Numbered from the stretch's first letter, positions 1 through 7,168 are shown. The stretch is 32,834 bases of DNA from Smithellaceae bacterium (GCA_028693285.1 JAQUVQ010000011.1:1-32834); one strand, 5' to 3'. Numbers and translations are program-made. The notes: generated by a model from the letters alone, not told the origin.

Positions 1-61
1 CTCCTGTCCGGCTCCGGACAGAAAAAAGAAAACGTCTCCGCGGTAGCGGATTCTTTCAAAC

Positions 62-101
62 AAAAGCCCCGGCCTTCGCGGGTAAAAAGGCCGGGGCTTT
101 T
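62..101. terminator. Bidirectional intrinsic terminator
   Basis: A perfect 13-bp inverted repeat (62-74 with 89-101) has a GCCCCGGCC core flanked by A4 on the left and T4 on the right, so it can end transcription in either direction. It lies just past the 3' end of the minus-strand M24 peptidase and probably also serves a plus-strand gene that ends left of the window. A smaller 6-bp dyad at 5-20 (TGTCCG/CGGACA) precedes it. I see nothing else in positions 1-121. Confidence 0.85.
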
Positions 102-121
102 CCGTCATCTCTTTGCGGACC

Positions 122-1291
122 TCAAACTTCCAGAACCGTCAGCGCAAGCGGCGTTTTGCACAGCATCTCGCCACCGTCCTTCGTGACCAGAACCGGGCAC
201 TCCAGCCTCATTCCGCACACGCCGGGAACGGTCATGGCCAGAAAAGCCACTTCGACCACATTCTCCTCCAGAACGACATCACGGAATTCGTCATTATTGA
301 CGATGGCCGGATACCATTCATGGCCGAACACGCCCAGGCCGTGGCCGAACGAGGGAATCGTGTATGGGGCGTAACCCAGTTCGGTCACGGTATCCATCAC
401 GGTCTTGCTGATATCGCCGACTTTATTTCCGGCCTTGAAATTGCGGACGATCGTTTCCGCCGTCTTGAGATACGCGTCGGCCAGCTTCCTCTGCTCGGAC
501 GAGGGCTTTCCCAAAATGAAATTGTGAGCCAGGTCCGAGGGATAGAGCTGGTAGAGCGGGTGCAGATCGACGATAATGTTTTCGCCCTCCTGCACCATTT
601 TCTGCGTGGGCTGCGTCGTTCCGTTCATGGCGTATGTCGCCCGGTATCCGGAGGCCACCTCCGACGATCCCGTGACGGCCCAGTGGTATTCGCTGCCGAG
701 GCGCCTCAGCTCCATTTCGCCGATGCCGGCGATTTCCGTTTCCATCATGCCGACGTCCAGGGCGTCGCGCACGCACTTGATTCCGGAATCCGCGATGGCG
801 GCGGCCTGTCGCAGCAGCTTGATTTCGCCCGGTTCCTTGATGTAGCAGGCCCGATCCACAACGTTGACCGCGTTGACAAACGTGGCGTCCGGCAGGGCTT
901 TTTTCAAAAATTCGTATTCCGTCGCAAAGAGATACCCCGTGTTGCCGCGGGGGGAATGACCGAGCTCCACGCCGATCCTGCCCTTTTGTGCCTTGTTTTG
1001 TGTGACAAAATGGACGATCAGGTCGAGCAGATCCATGCCGGGCAGGGGAGCATAGGGAGAAATGCTGGAAAGCCAGGACTCATTCTTCAGACGCTCGCAG
1101 TCGAGCAGCATGGTAATCAGACCGGCATATCCATCCGCGGACACGATCACAGCGCTTCTCCAGGGAACGAAGGCCCCTGCGACATAGCTCAGGCTGACCG
1201 TTCGCGTGCCCACGAAAAGGTCAATATCCAATTTTTTCATTTCTTCCTGTATTTTTCTGATGCGCTTGGAATAATCGATGTACGTATTCAT
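122..1291 (-). CDS. M24 family metallopeptidase (Xaa-Pro aminopeptidase-like)
   Basis: The protein is a 389-residue member of the pita-bread peptidase family, a probable cytoplasmic Xaa-Pro dipeptidase or aminopeptidase. It has a creatinase-like N-terminal domain (about 1-150) and a catalytic domain (about 155-389). The five expected metal ligands are visible: Asp242 (VDLH), Asp253 (PSDL), His317 (GHGLG), Glu347 (VVEV) and Glu364 (RLEC). The usual DxGxxxxGYxSD segment is altered to DLHPLYQLYPSD, which keeps both aspartates. The start is the ATG at 1291, seven bases after a GGAGG ribosome site. The longer frame, to 1375, would run through the promoter at 1343-1371 and is rejected. The gene seems to be a single transcription unit ended by the hairpin at 62-101. 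Its substrate cannot be told from the sequence; related non-peptidase members (creatinase-like) are possible. Confidence 0.85.
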   Translation of the reverse strand: MNTYIDYSKRIRKIQEEMKKLDIDLFVGTRTVSLSYVAGAFVPWRSAVIVSADGYAGLITMLLDCERLKNESWLSSISPYAPLPGMDLLDLIVHFVTQNKAQKGRIGVELGHSPRGNTGYLFATEYEFLKKALPDATFVNAVNVVDRACYIKEPGEIKLLRQAAAIADSGIKCVRDALDVGMMETEIAGIGEMELRRLGSEYHWAVTGSSEVASGYRATYAMNGTTQPTQKMVQEGENIIVDLHPLYQLYPSDLAHNFILGKPSSEQRKLADAYLKTAETIVRNFKAGNKVGDISKTVMDTVTELGYAPYTIPSFGHGLGVFGHEWYPAIVNNDEFRDVVLEENVVEVAFLAMTVPGVCGMRLECPVLVTKDGGEMLCKTPLALTVLEV

Positions 1292-1342
1292 AGAACCTCC
1301 GTTTCTTTGTCCGCTGATTGAAATCAGCTTTCGTTCCAAAAA

Positions 1343-1371
1343 AGTATAGGCCGGTTGCCGGGTCAAGTCAA
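1343..1371 (-). promoter_or_regulatory. Sigma70 promoter of the M24 peptidase gene
   Basis: On the minus strand the -35 TTGACT (1371-1366) and the -10 TATACT (1348-1343) are separated by exactly 17 bases. The predicted start is near 1336, about 45 bases before the ATG at 1291. The leader contains a small hairpin (GCTGAT/ATCAGC, 1313-1328). Confidence 0.75.
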
Positions 1372-1446
1372 GCAAACCCGGGTAGGGCAGGAAGGATCAG
1401 CATTCGCCTGCGCCGTCCGTCCGCGCCTTTTGCCGCGCGCCCGGCA

Positions 1447-2802
1447 TCATGTCACGGCGAGAATCTGGATATCGCAGACGTTGGTATAGGTCGGACCCGT
1501 GATAAAAAGACCGCCTTCCTTCTGAAAGAAAGAATACGAGTCGTTATCCTGAAGGCTCGACGCGGCCTCGAGGGAGATGTTTTTCATTTTTTCCATCAGC
1601 GCGGGCGTCACCAGCGCGCCCGCCGCGTCCGTAGGCCCGTCGCCGCCGTCCGTGCCGGCGGACAGAAAAAAGATATTGGAAGAATCCGGAAGGATTCGGT
1701 GCAGCTCCAAAGCAAAGGCGAGTGCCATTTCCTGGTTTCGCCCTCCTTTCCCTTTGCCCCGGAGCGTGACGGTTGTTTCTCCGCCGGCGATTATGATGGC
1801 CGGTTTTTCCTTCAGGGATTTTCCTTCCTTTATGGCCTTGGCAAGCTGCGCGAAGCACTTTCCCGCTTCGACCGCCTCGCCGGACAGCGTTGTGCTGAGA
1901 ATTTGCGCGTCATATCCCAGCTTCTGCGCGGCTTCCCTCGCCGCACCGCAGGCCAGCGCGTTGTTGCCAAGGATCAGATTGATGCTGTTGCAAAATGCCG
2001 GGTTGCCCGCTTTGGGCGTCTCGGCCACTTCGCCCCTCGCCCCCCGGGTCAGACGGTCCATCACCGCTTCCGGAAGCCTGCCGTCCAGTCCGTATCGATG
2101 AACGATCGAGAGGGCGTCCTGAAACGTGGTGGGATCAGGAGCGGTAATGCCGGACGCGATGGTATCGATCCGGTCGCCGATCACATCCGACAAAATCAGG
2201 TTGATGAGCCTGGCGGGACTCGCGATTCGGGCGAGCCCCCCGCCCTTGACTTTCGACAGATGCTTCCGAACGCAGTTGACCTCGTCGATGCCGGCGCCGG
2301 ACGCCAGCAGGGCTTGCGTGGTTCTGCGCTTGTGGTCCAGGCTGATGCCGTCCGCTGGCAGGCAGAACAAGGATGACCCTCCGCCGGAAATCAGATGGAT
2401 GATCAGCGTGTGTTCATCCGCCGCCCGGGCCATATCCGTCAGAATGCGGGCTCCTTTCAGGCTGTTTTCATCCGGCACGGGGTGGCCCGCTTCATGGACT
2501 TTCACTTTCCGAAGATCGAGCCCGTGGCCGTATTTTGTGATGACGAATCCCGAAGTGAGATCTTCGTCCAGGAGGCTTTCCATGGCGGATGCCATGCGGG
2601 CTGAAGCCTTGCCGATGCCGAGCACCATCACCTGCCGGTAGGAGGAAAGGTCTTCCGACCATTCCGCTTCCTGGCCCGTGAGCGCAAGCTTCCGTCCTTC
2701 TTTCCGGACGCGGGATACAATAAGACCCGCGGGGTCCACCTCCCGAACGGCGTCGCGGTAAATGTTTTTCAGGTCGCAAGCAGGATCCACGGCTTTCTCC
2801 AC
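1447..2802 (-). CDS. Glycerate 2-kinase, MOFRL/DUF4147 type
   Basis: This 451-residue protein belongs to the class II glycerate kinase (GckA/TtuD-like) family, which phosphorylates D-glycerate to 2-phosphoglycerate in the cytoplasm; older annotations call it hydroxypyruvate reductase. The large N-terminal domain shows the family motif around ISGGGSSLFCLP and the segment VRKHLSKVKGGGLA. The C-terminal MOFRL domain is seen in SAGTDGGDGPTDAAGALV. Length is normal for the family. The start is a GTG at 2802 with no clear ribosome site; no in-frame ATG lies upstream. A possible promoter is TTGACA at 2848-2843 with a weak TAGCTG box 19 bases downstream, which would leave a leader of only about 10 bases. 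The gene lies divergent from the CstR operon and 155 bases upstream of the M24 peptidase. Confidence 0.88.
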   Translation of the reverse strand: MEKAVDPACDLKNIYRDAVREVDPAGLIVSRVRKEGRKLALTGQEAEWSEDLSSYRQVMVLGIGKASARMASAMESLLDEDLTSGFVITKYGHGLDLRKVKVHEAGHPVPDENSLKGARILTDMARAADEHTLIIHLISGGGSSLFCLPADGISLDHKRRTTQALLASGAGIDEVNCVRKHLSKVKGGGLARIASPARLINLILSDVIGDRIDTIASGITAPDPTTFQDALSIVHRYGLDGRLPEAVMDRLTRGARGEVAETPKAGNPAFCNSINLILGNNALACGAAREAAQKLGYDAQILSTTLSGEAVEAGKCFAQLAKAIKEGKSLKEKPAIIIAGGETTVTLRGKGKGGRNQEMALAFALELHRILPDSSNIFFLSAGTDGGDGPTDAAGALVTPALMEKMKNISLEAASSLQDNDSYSFFQKEGGLFITGPTYTNVCDIQILAVT

Positions 2803-2882
2803 GCGATATTTTTCAAACAGCTACCATGAAGGGGGCTTCCATTGTCAAGCTGTGATTTCAAAAATCAGTGTAAAAAAACCAT

Positions 2883-2911
2883 TTGACAGGAAACCCGGGA
2901 GTGTTTATATA
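2883..2911 (+). promoter_or_regulatory. Sigma70 promoter of the cstR operon
   Basis: The -35 TTGACA (2883-2888), a 17-base spacer and the -10 TATATA (2906-2911) form a near-consensus promoter. Predicted initiation is near 2918, only about 12 bases before the cstR ATG. Confidence 0.85.
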
Positions 2912-2929
2912 TACCCCCACGGGGTATAT
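2909..2929. promoter_or_regulatory. CsoR/CstR-type operator
   Basis: A perfect 9-3-9 dyad, ATATACCCC-CAC-GGGGTATAT, matches the ATACCCC/GGGGTAT type of operator known for CsoR and CstR repressors. It overlaps the end of the -10 box and the predicted start site, as expected for repression by blocking polymerase. Its right arm GGGG (2921-2924) lies six bases before the ATG and probably also works as the ribosome-binding site of the repressor gene. Confidence 0.88.
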
Positions 2930-2930
2930 T

Positions 2931-3194
2931 ATGGACGAAATGAGAATCAAGGTATTAAACCGATTAAAGCGAATTGAGGGGCAAATCCGCGGGCTGGAGC
3001 GGATGGTGGAGCAGGAAGCGCCCTGCGCCGATGTCCTGACCCAGCTCAACGCGGCCAGCGCCGCCATGAAAAAAACCGGCGTGGTGATCATTCAGGCCAA
3101 CATGAGGCGCTGCATTCAGGAGGCGGCCGATGATCAGGAAAAGAGCATTGAAGAATTTCAAAACGCGCTGACCCGCTTTATCGGCATGTCCTAG
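2931..3194 (+). CDS. cstR: CsoR/RcnR-family repressor, CstR-like persulfide sensor
   Basis: The 87-residue, all-helical DNA-binding protein carries the family opening NRLKRIEGQIRGLERM. Copper-sensing CsoR uses a Cys-His-Cys set. Here the residues are Cys32, Asn57 and Cys61, with Asn in place of the His four residues before the second Cys. This Cys-Asn-Cys pattern is that of CstR, which forms inter-subunit sulfur bridges with persulfides instead of binding Cu(I). An operon with a rhodanese supports that reading. The start is the ATG at 2931; a longer frame from a TTG at 2883 would begin on the -35 box. It should repress itself and the three genes after it through the dyad at 2909-2929. Family assignment is strong; the CstR subtype is inference from the residue pattern and neighbours. 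Confidence 0.82.
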   Translation: MDEMRIKVLNRLKRIEGQIRGLERMVEQEAPCADVLTQLNAASAAMKKTGVVIIQANMRRCIQEAADDQEKSIEEFQNALTRFIGMS

Positions 3195-3206
3195 AGGGGG
3201 GAAAAA

Positions 3207-4211
3207 TTGGATTCGGGAAAAGCTTCTAAAATCACCCGCCGTTCTTTTTTGCGGATTTCGGCCGGAGCCGCGGTTCTGACGGGAGTTCATGTCCCAAAGA
3301 CCGCGCGGGCTGAATCGGCCGGATCTCTCTCGACGCTTATCGATTTGAGCCTTTGCGACGGCTGCGCGGACCGCAACATGCCGGCCTGCGTCCAGGCCTG
3401 CCGAAGCATCAACGCCAACAAAATCCCACAGGTAGCGGAAAACATTCCGGAGCCGTGGCCCAGAAAAACCATCGAAGACTGGTCCAAAAAGCAGGGCGTC
3501 TTCAACCGCCTTACCCCCTACAACTACCTTTACGTTCATCGGGCGGATGTAATGGTGGACGGCCGCAGCCAAACCCTGTTTGTCCCGAGGCGCTGCATGC
3601 ACTGCGACAATCCCGCCTGCGCGACCATCTGTCCGTTTTCCGCCAATCACAAAAATAAGAACGGCGCGGTGGTTATCGACCCAGACCAGTGTTTCGGCGG
3701 CGCCAAATGCAGGGACGTCTGCCCGTGGGAAATTCCGCAGCGCCAGTCCGGCGTCGGCATTTACCTTCATGTCCTGCCCGATTTCATGGGCAACGGCGTC
3801 ATGTATAAATGCGACCTCTGCAATGACAGGTTAAAGGAAGGAAAAAAGCCGGGATGCATCGAAGCCTGTCCGCGCGGGGCCATGCTGATCGGCCCCAGAA
3901 AAGAGATTGAAGCTGAGGCGCAGGCCAGAGCCCACCAGATTAACGGCCACATTTACGGTCAGAAAGAAAACGGCGGCACGGCAACGCTCTATGTGTCTCC
4001 TGTATCGTTCGAGCTGTTGAATCAAACCATGACCAAAAAACCCGGGCAGCCGGACATGAAGCCGGGCGTCAAGCGGCGCATGGCGGGAACGGATCCGCTG
4101 GGAAAAGCCGTGCTGGCTTCCCCCGTTCTTGGATTGGCGCTCGCCGGCGCGGCGGGCTGGTTTTCACGCCGCAAAGAACGCCAAGCCCGTCAGGAGGAAG
4201 ACCGTGACTGA
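3207..4211 (+). CDS. Tat-exported membrane-anchored multi-cluster Fe-S ferredoxin subunit
   Basis: This 334-residue protein resembles the electron-transfer beta subunits of the DMSO reductase/formate dehydrogenase/HybA group. It has a twin-arginine signal (TRRSFLRIS, 10-18) and a C-terminal membrane helix (about 301-319), so it should face the periplasm. Four cysteine groups are visible: C50-x2-C53-x7-C61-x3-C65; C130-x2-C133-x4-C138-x3-C142; C162-x5-C168-x3-C172; and C202-x2-C205-x11-C217-x3-C221. The third lacks its usual second cysteine (Gly165), so a [3Fe-4S] cluster is likely there. The start is a TTG at 3207 after an AGGGGGG ribosome site, 12 bases past cstR. Its 3' end overlaps the cytochrome gene by 8 bases. 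It probably passes electrons between that cytochrome and an unidentified periplasmic partner. Confidence 0.85.
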   Translation: MDSGKASKITRRSFLRISAGAAVLTGVHVPKTARAESAGSLSTLIDLSLCDGCADRNMPACVQACRSINANKIPQVAENIPEPWPRKTIEDWSKKQGVFNRLTPYNYLYVHRADVMVDGRSQTLFVPRRCMHCDNPACATICPFSANHKNKNGAVVIDPDQCFGGAKCRDVCPWEIPQRQSGVGIYLHVLPDFMGNGVMYKCDLCNDRLKEGKKPGCIEACPRGAMLIGPRKEIEAEAQARAHQINGHIYGQKENGGTATLYVSPVSFELLNQTMTKKPGQPDMKPGVKRRMAGTDPLGKAVLASPVLGLALAGAAGWFSRRKERQARQEEDRD

Positions 4212-4923
4212 AAAGATCCTTTCGGAAAAAAACCGGGTCGTCCGCCACAGCCGGCTGGAGCTGATCGAACACTGGGCCATCGCGATTTCCGGCCTGATTC
4301 TGCTGGCCACCGGAATTTTTGAACTGCCCGTAGCCAAACGCTATTACATCGTCACCGTTCCGGGCTTGCGCTGGACGGCGGATTTCATCACATCCCTTTA
4401 TCTACACTACGCGGCGGCGCTGGTTTTTACGGCCGCGGGAATCTTTCACCTGGCGTACCATGGAATGCGCGGCGAAACCGGCCTGCTGCCGAAAAAAGGC
4501 GACCTGTCGGCGTCCGTCACAGTCATCAAGAGCCTGTTCGGCTTCGGCCAGGAGCCGCCGATGCACAAGTATTTGCCGGAGCAGCGGCTGGCTTACGCGG
4601 GAATGGCCTGGATCATCATCCTGCTCATCGTCTCCGGCCTGATCAAAACCTACAAGAACCTGTATGCGCCGGATCTTTCGCTTGCGGTCGTCCTGACGGC
4701 CACCTGGATTCATAATATTTGTTTCGTTCTCTTTTTTCTGGCTTTTCTCGCGCACATGGCGGCGATTCTGCTTAGGCCGAACTGGCCGATGGTCCGCGGC
4801 ATCTTCACCGGCAAAGTCCGTTTGGACTATGCCCGGCACCGCCATGCTTTGTGGATCGCCGATCTTGAAAAAACGAAAGAGCCGTTGATCCCTGACCGGG
4901 ATCTTCGCTGTGGGAAGGTTTGA
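4204..4923 (+). CDS. Four-helix b-type cytochrome (FdnI-like gamma subunit)
   Basis: The protein has 239 residues and four predicted membrane helices (about 20-42, 63-87, 130-148 and 163-190). Histidines at 23, 68, 170 and 184 are in the order and spacing expected for the two heme b sites of formate dehydrogenase-type gamma subunits; the 14-residue step between the last two matches FdnI. It should link the periplasmic ferredoxin subunit to the quinone pool. The start is the GTG at 4204, preceded by AGGAGG and overlapping the previous stop (GTGACTGA), so translation is probably coupled. The upstream TTG at 4129 lies inside the ferredoxin's membrane-helix codons and is rejected. The direction of electron flow cannot be told. 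Confidence 0.85.
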   Translation: MTEKILSEKNRVVRHSRLELIEHWAIAISGLILLATGIFELPVAKRYYIVTVPGLRWTADFITSLYLHYAAALVFTAAGIFHLAYHGMRGETGLLPKKGDLSASVTVIKSLFGFGQEPPMHKYLPEQRLAYAGMAWIIILLIVSGLIKTYKNLYAPDLSLAVVLTATWIHNICFVLFFLAFLAHMAAILLRPNWPMVRGIFTGKVRLDYARHRHALWIADLEKTKEPLIPDRDLRCGKV

Positions 4924-4988
4924 GGGCCGTCACAGGCTTCAAAATAGCGACAGACAAAAATTCAAATGAAACAGAGGAGGTAGTATTT

Positions 4989-5897
4989 ATGAAAAAAATG
5001 ATGTGGTTGAAAGCAGTGGTTCTGGCGGTACTGTTGTTGCTGCCGTTGGCGCTCACCGCTCCTGTACAGGCGGCGAGGAGCATTGATCCCATCGTCTCCA
5101 CGGAGTGGCTGCAGAATAACCTGAACAATGCCAATTTGGTCATCGTTGATGTGCGGAAGGTGGAAGAATACAAGGCAGGCCATATTCCGGGAGCCGTCAA
5201 CGTTGTGTACGGAACCTGGGCCGTTAAAAAAGGCGACCTGCTTAACGAACTGCCGGCTGTGGACGACCTGGCCGACGCGATCGGAAGCGCGGGCATCGAT
5301 CAGAACTCTCTGGTGGTCATTGTCGGGAAAACGGATAAGGTTCCCGATCAGTTCGACATGACCCGCGTGGCCTGGACCCTGAAGTATCTGGGCGTGCCGA
5401 ATGTCGCCATTCTCAGCGGCGGGCAGAATCAGTGGCTGAAGGAAAGCAAACCGGTTTTGCAGGACATGACCCGCCCCAAAGAAAAAGAATTTGCGGCGTC
5501 CGTCAACAAGGGTCTGTTCGTGGACAAGGCTTCGCTCGCGGGTAAAATCGGCAAGGCGCTCGTTATCGACACCCGCGCTCCGGCGTTTTACGAAGGCAAG
5601 GAAAAGCTGCCCTTTGTTCCGAAATTAGGCCGCATCAAGGGAGCGGTCAATTTGCCGGTCGGCCAGCTCTACACGCCGGAAGGTCTGTACAAGGACAAGG
5701 CGGCGCTTGCGGCGCTTGCGCAAAAAGCGGCCGGCTCCGATTTGGACAAGGAAATAATCGTTTACTGTGACACGGGCAAGACCTGCACCGGCTGGGCCTT
5801 TATCATGACCGACCTGCTGGGATACAAGGACGTCAAAGTGTATGACGGTTCCTCGATGGAATGGCTGGCGGACCCGAACGTTCCTACCGAACCCTAG
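4989..5897 (+). CDS. Exported tandem-domain rhodanese (sulfurtransferase)
   Basis: The protein has 302 residues. A signal peptide (about 1-28, cleavage near VQA/ARS) is followed by two rhodanese domains. The N-terminal domain (about 33-160) begins with VIVDVRKVEEYKAGHIPGA but has no cysteine in its active-site loop. The C-terminal domain (about 172-300) has the loop CDTGKT with Cys260 as the persulfide-carrying residue and a second cysteine, Cys266, just after it. This inactive-active layout is standard for tandem rhodaneses. The start is the ATG at 4989 after AGAGGAGG; an upstream frame from 4920 has no ribosome site. It is the last gene of the CstR-linked operon and probably moves sulfane sulfur in the periplasm. 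Whether it uses thiosulfate, polysulfide or a thiol persulfide is unknown. Confidence 0.87.
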   Translation: MKKMMWLKAVVLAVLLLLPLALTAPVQAARSIDPIVSTEWLQNNLNNANLVIVDVRKVEEYKAGHIPGAVNVVYGTWAVKKGDLLNELPAVDDLADAIGSAGIDQNSLVVIVGKTDKVPDQFDMTRVAWTLKYLGVPNVAILSGGQNQWLKESKPVLQDMTRPKEKEFAASVNKGLFVDKASLAGKIGKALVIDTRAPAFYEGKEKLPFVPKLGRIKGAVNLPVGQLYTPEGLYKDKAALAALAQKAAGSDLDKEIIVYCDTGKTCTGWAFIMTDLLGYKDVKVYDGSSMEWLADPNVPTEP

Positions 5898-5930
5898 AAC
5901 ATCCTCACGCTGCATCCCCTGAAGCAAACG

Positions 5931-5963
5931 AAAGCCCGGCCGTCAAACCGCCGGGCTTTTTTT
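5931..5963 (+). terminator. Intrinsic terminator of the rhodanese operon
   Basis: AAAGCCCGG (5931-5939) pairs with CCGGGCTTT (5951-5959), and the stem is followed by a run of T residues. It lies 33 bases after the rhodanese stop codon and before the converging mobB gene. Confidence 0.88.
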
Positions 5964-6030
5964 CGGCAAAGACAAAACGCCGCAATAGATTGATTGAGAG
6001 CATTGTTTGTAAGTTCTGCAAGCTTTATGG

Positions 6031-6522
6031 CTATTTCAGAAAATGAATTTCAATGAAATCGGCGACAGTTTTGGGGTCGTTGATGTCCAGACAGGGAACA
6101 TCGATATCCAGTTTCACGTCCGCGGCCACCGCGACCAGACCGTCTTTTCTGCTCGAGATCAAGTCCCGTTTGAGTTCAGTTCGGAACACTTCAATCTTCG
6201 GATAGTCATTCACCTTGAATCCTTCGGTGAGGATGATATCCGCGCCGGAAATGAACTTGTCGCGAATTTCCTCAAAGGAGTGATCATGGTCCACGTCCTG
6301 AACCAGCGCGAGCTGATGGGGCGATGAAACGACGGTGGTGTGCGCTCCCGCCTTTTTGTGGCGGTAGCTGTCCTTTCCCTCGTGGTCGATGTCGAAGCCG
6401 TGGCGGTTGTGCTTGATGGTGGCGATGCGATAGCCCCGATGGGTTAAATCGGCAATGATTTTCTCCAGAAGCGTTGTCTTGCCGGAATTGGACTTGCCGA
6501 CAATGGAAACAATGGGAATCAT
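6031..6522 (-). CDS. mobB: Molybdopterin-guanine dinucleotide biosynthesis protein B
   Basis: This 163-residue GTP-binding protein acts late in molybdenum cofactor synthesis, helping MobA attach GMP to molybdopterin. It has a P-loop, GKSNSGKTT (residues 9-17), and the family segments IATIKHNRHGFDIDHEGKDSYRHKKAGA and ILTEGFKVNDYPKIEVFR. The length fits stand-alone MobB. The start is the ATG at 6522 after AGGATAA. It converges on the rhodanese operon and diverges from pgpA. It implies that the organism makes bis-MGD molybdo- or tungstoenzymes, although none is encoded in this window. Confidence 0.92.
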   Translation of the reverse strand: MIPIVSIVGKSNSGKTTLLEKIIADLTHRGYRIATIKHNRHGFDIDHEGKDSYRHKKAGAHTTVVSSPHQLALVQDVDHDHSFEEIRDKFISGADIILTEGFKVNDYPKIEVFRTELKRDLISSRKDGLVAVAADVKLDIDVPCLDINDPKTVADFIEIHFLK

Positions 6523-6573
6523 TTTTTATCCTGAAATTCCTTTACTTGGCCGCTGCATACCACATTTTGCCGG

Positions 6574-6598
6574 CTTTGGCCAACAATGTCGGCCAAAG
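6574..6598. repeat. 8-bp dyad in the mobB-pgpA divergent region
   Basis: CTTTGGCC (6574-6581) and GGCCAAAG (6591-6598) form a perfect inverted repeat around a 9-base loop, followed by AGGCCTAGGCC. It could be a regulator site or a leader hairpin for mobB. There is no T-run, so it is not a typical terminator. Function unknown. Confidence 0.5.
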
Positions 6599-6621
6599 GC
6601 CTAGGCCGTGCATAAGATTGC

Positions 6622-6651
6622 TTGACATCCCGCAAAGGCCTGTAGTATAGA
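6622..6651 (+). promoter_or_regulatory. Sigma70 promoter of the pgpA-cinA-thpR-recA-recX-alaS operon
   Basis: TTGACA (6622-6627) and TATAGA (6646-6651) are separated by 18 bases. Start of transcription is expected near 6658, about 37 bases before the pgpA GTG. I see no second strong promoter between the genes down to alaS. Confidence 0.8.
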
Positions 6652-6662
6652 ACAATCGTTCT
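6649..6662. promoter_or_regulatory. Candidate LexA (SOS) box, GAAC-N4-GTTC type
   Basis: AGAAC-AATC-GTTCT is a perfect 5-4-5 dyad that contains GAACNNNNGTTC, the core of the Gram-positive-type LexA box. It overlaps the -10 element and predicted start of the operon that contains recA and recX, which is where a LexA repressor would sit. The identification rests on the motif and the gene content; the organism's own LexA is not in the window. Confidence 0.65.
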
Positions 6663-6694
6663 ACACGCAAACAACGGGATTAAAAAGGACGTCC

Positions 6695-7159
6695 GTGACA
6701 ACCTCTCAAAAGGACAAATGGATCAGGATCCTGGCAACCGGATTCGGGACGGGCCTTTCCCCCGTCGCGCCGGGAACGGCGGGCACGCTGGCGGGTGTTT
6801 TGATCTGCCTGGCTTCCAGCCCTCTGCCCTGGCTTTTTCGCCTTTTCTTTGTGGTTGCAATATCGGCCGTCTCTATTTATGTTGCCGGGGAGGCGGAAAA
6901 ACTTTACGGAAACACCGACGACCAGCGGATTGTGATTGATGAAATTGCCGGCTACCAGGTTGCCATGCTGCCTGTGGCCGTTACCGGCCTGCATCTTTTG
7001 CTGGCGTTTCTTCTTTTTCGGATTTTTGATATCTGGAAGCCTTTTCCGCTGAAGCATTTTCAGAAGTTTCCGGGCGGCTGGGGCGTGGTGGTAGATGATC
7101 TCGGCGCGGGCGTTTACGCGGGAATTCTGATGTTGATTTTTGTTTTTCTTACACCATAA
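6695..7159 (+). CDS. pgpA: Phosphatidylglycerophosphatase A
   Basis: This 154-residue membrane protein removes the phosphate from phosphatidylglycerol phosphate in phospholipid synthesis. It shows the family features GTGLSPVAPGTAGTL near the N-terminus, the acidic motif VIDEIAGYQVAML, KPFPLKHFQKFPGGWGVVVDD and a last helix. The start is a GTG at 6695, preceded by AAAGGAC. It is the first gene of the recA operon and ends nine bases before cinA. The pairing of pgpA and cinA is common in proteobacteria. Confidence 0.92.
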   Translation: MTTSQKDKWIRILATGFGTGLSPVAPGTAGTLAGVLICLASSPLPWLFRLFFVVAISAVSIYVAGEAEKLYGNTDDQRIVIDEIAGYQVAMLPVAVTGLHLLLAFLLFRIFDIWKPFPLKHFQKFPGGWGVVVDDLGAGVYAGILMLIFVFLTP

Positions 7160-7168
7160 GGCGGTTTT

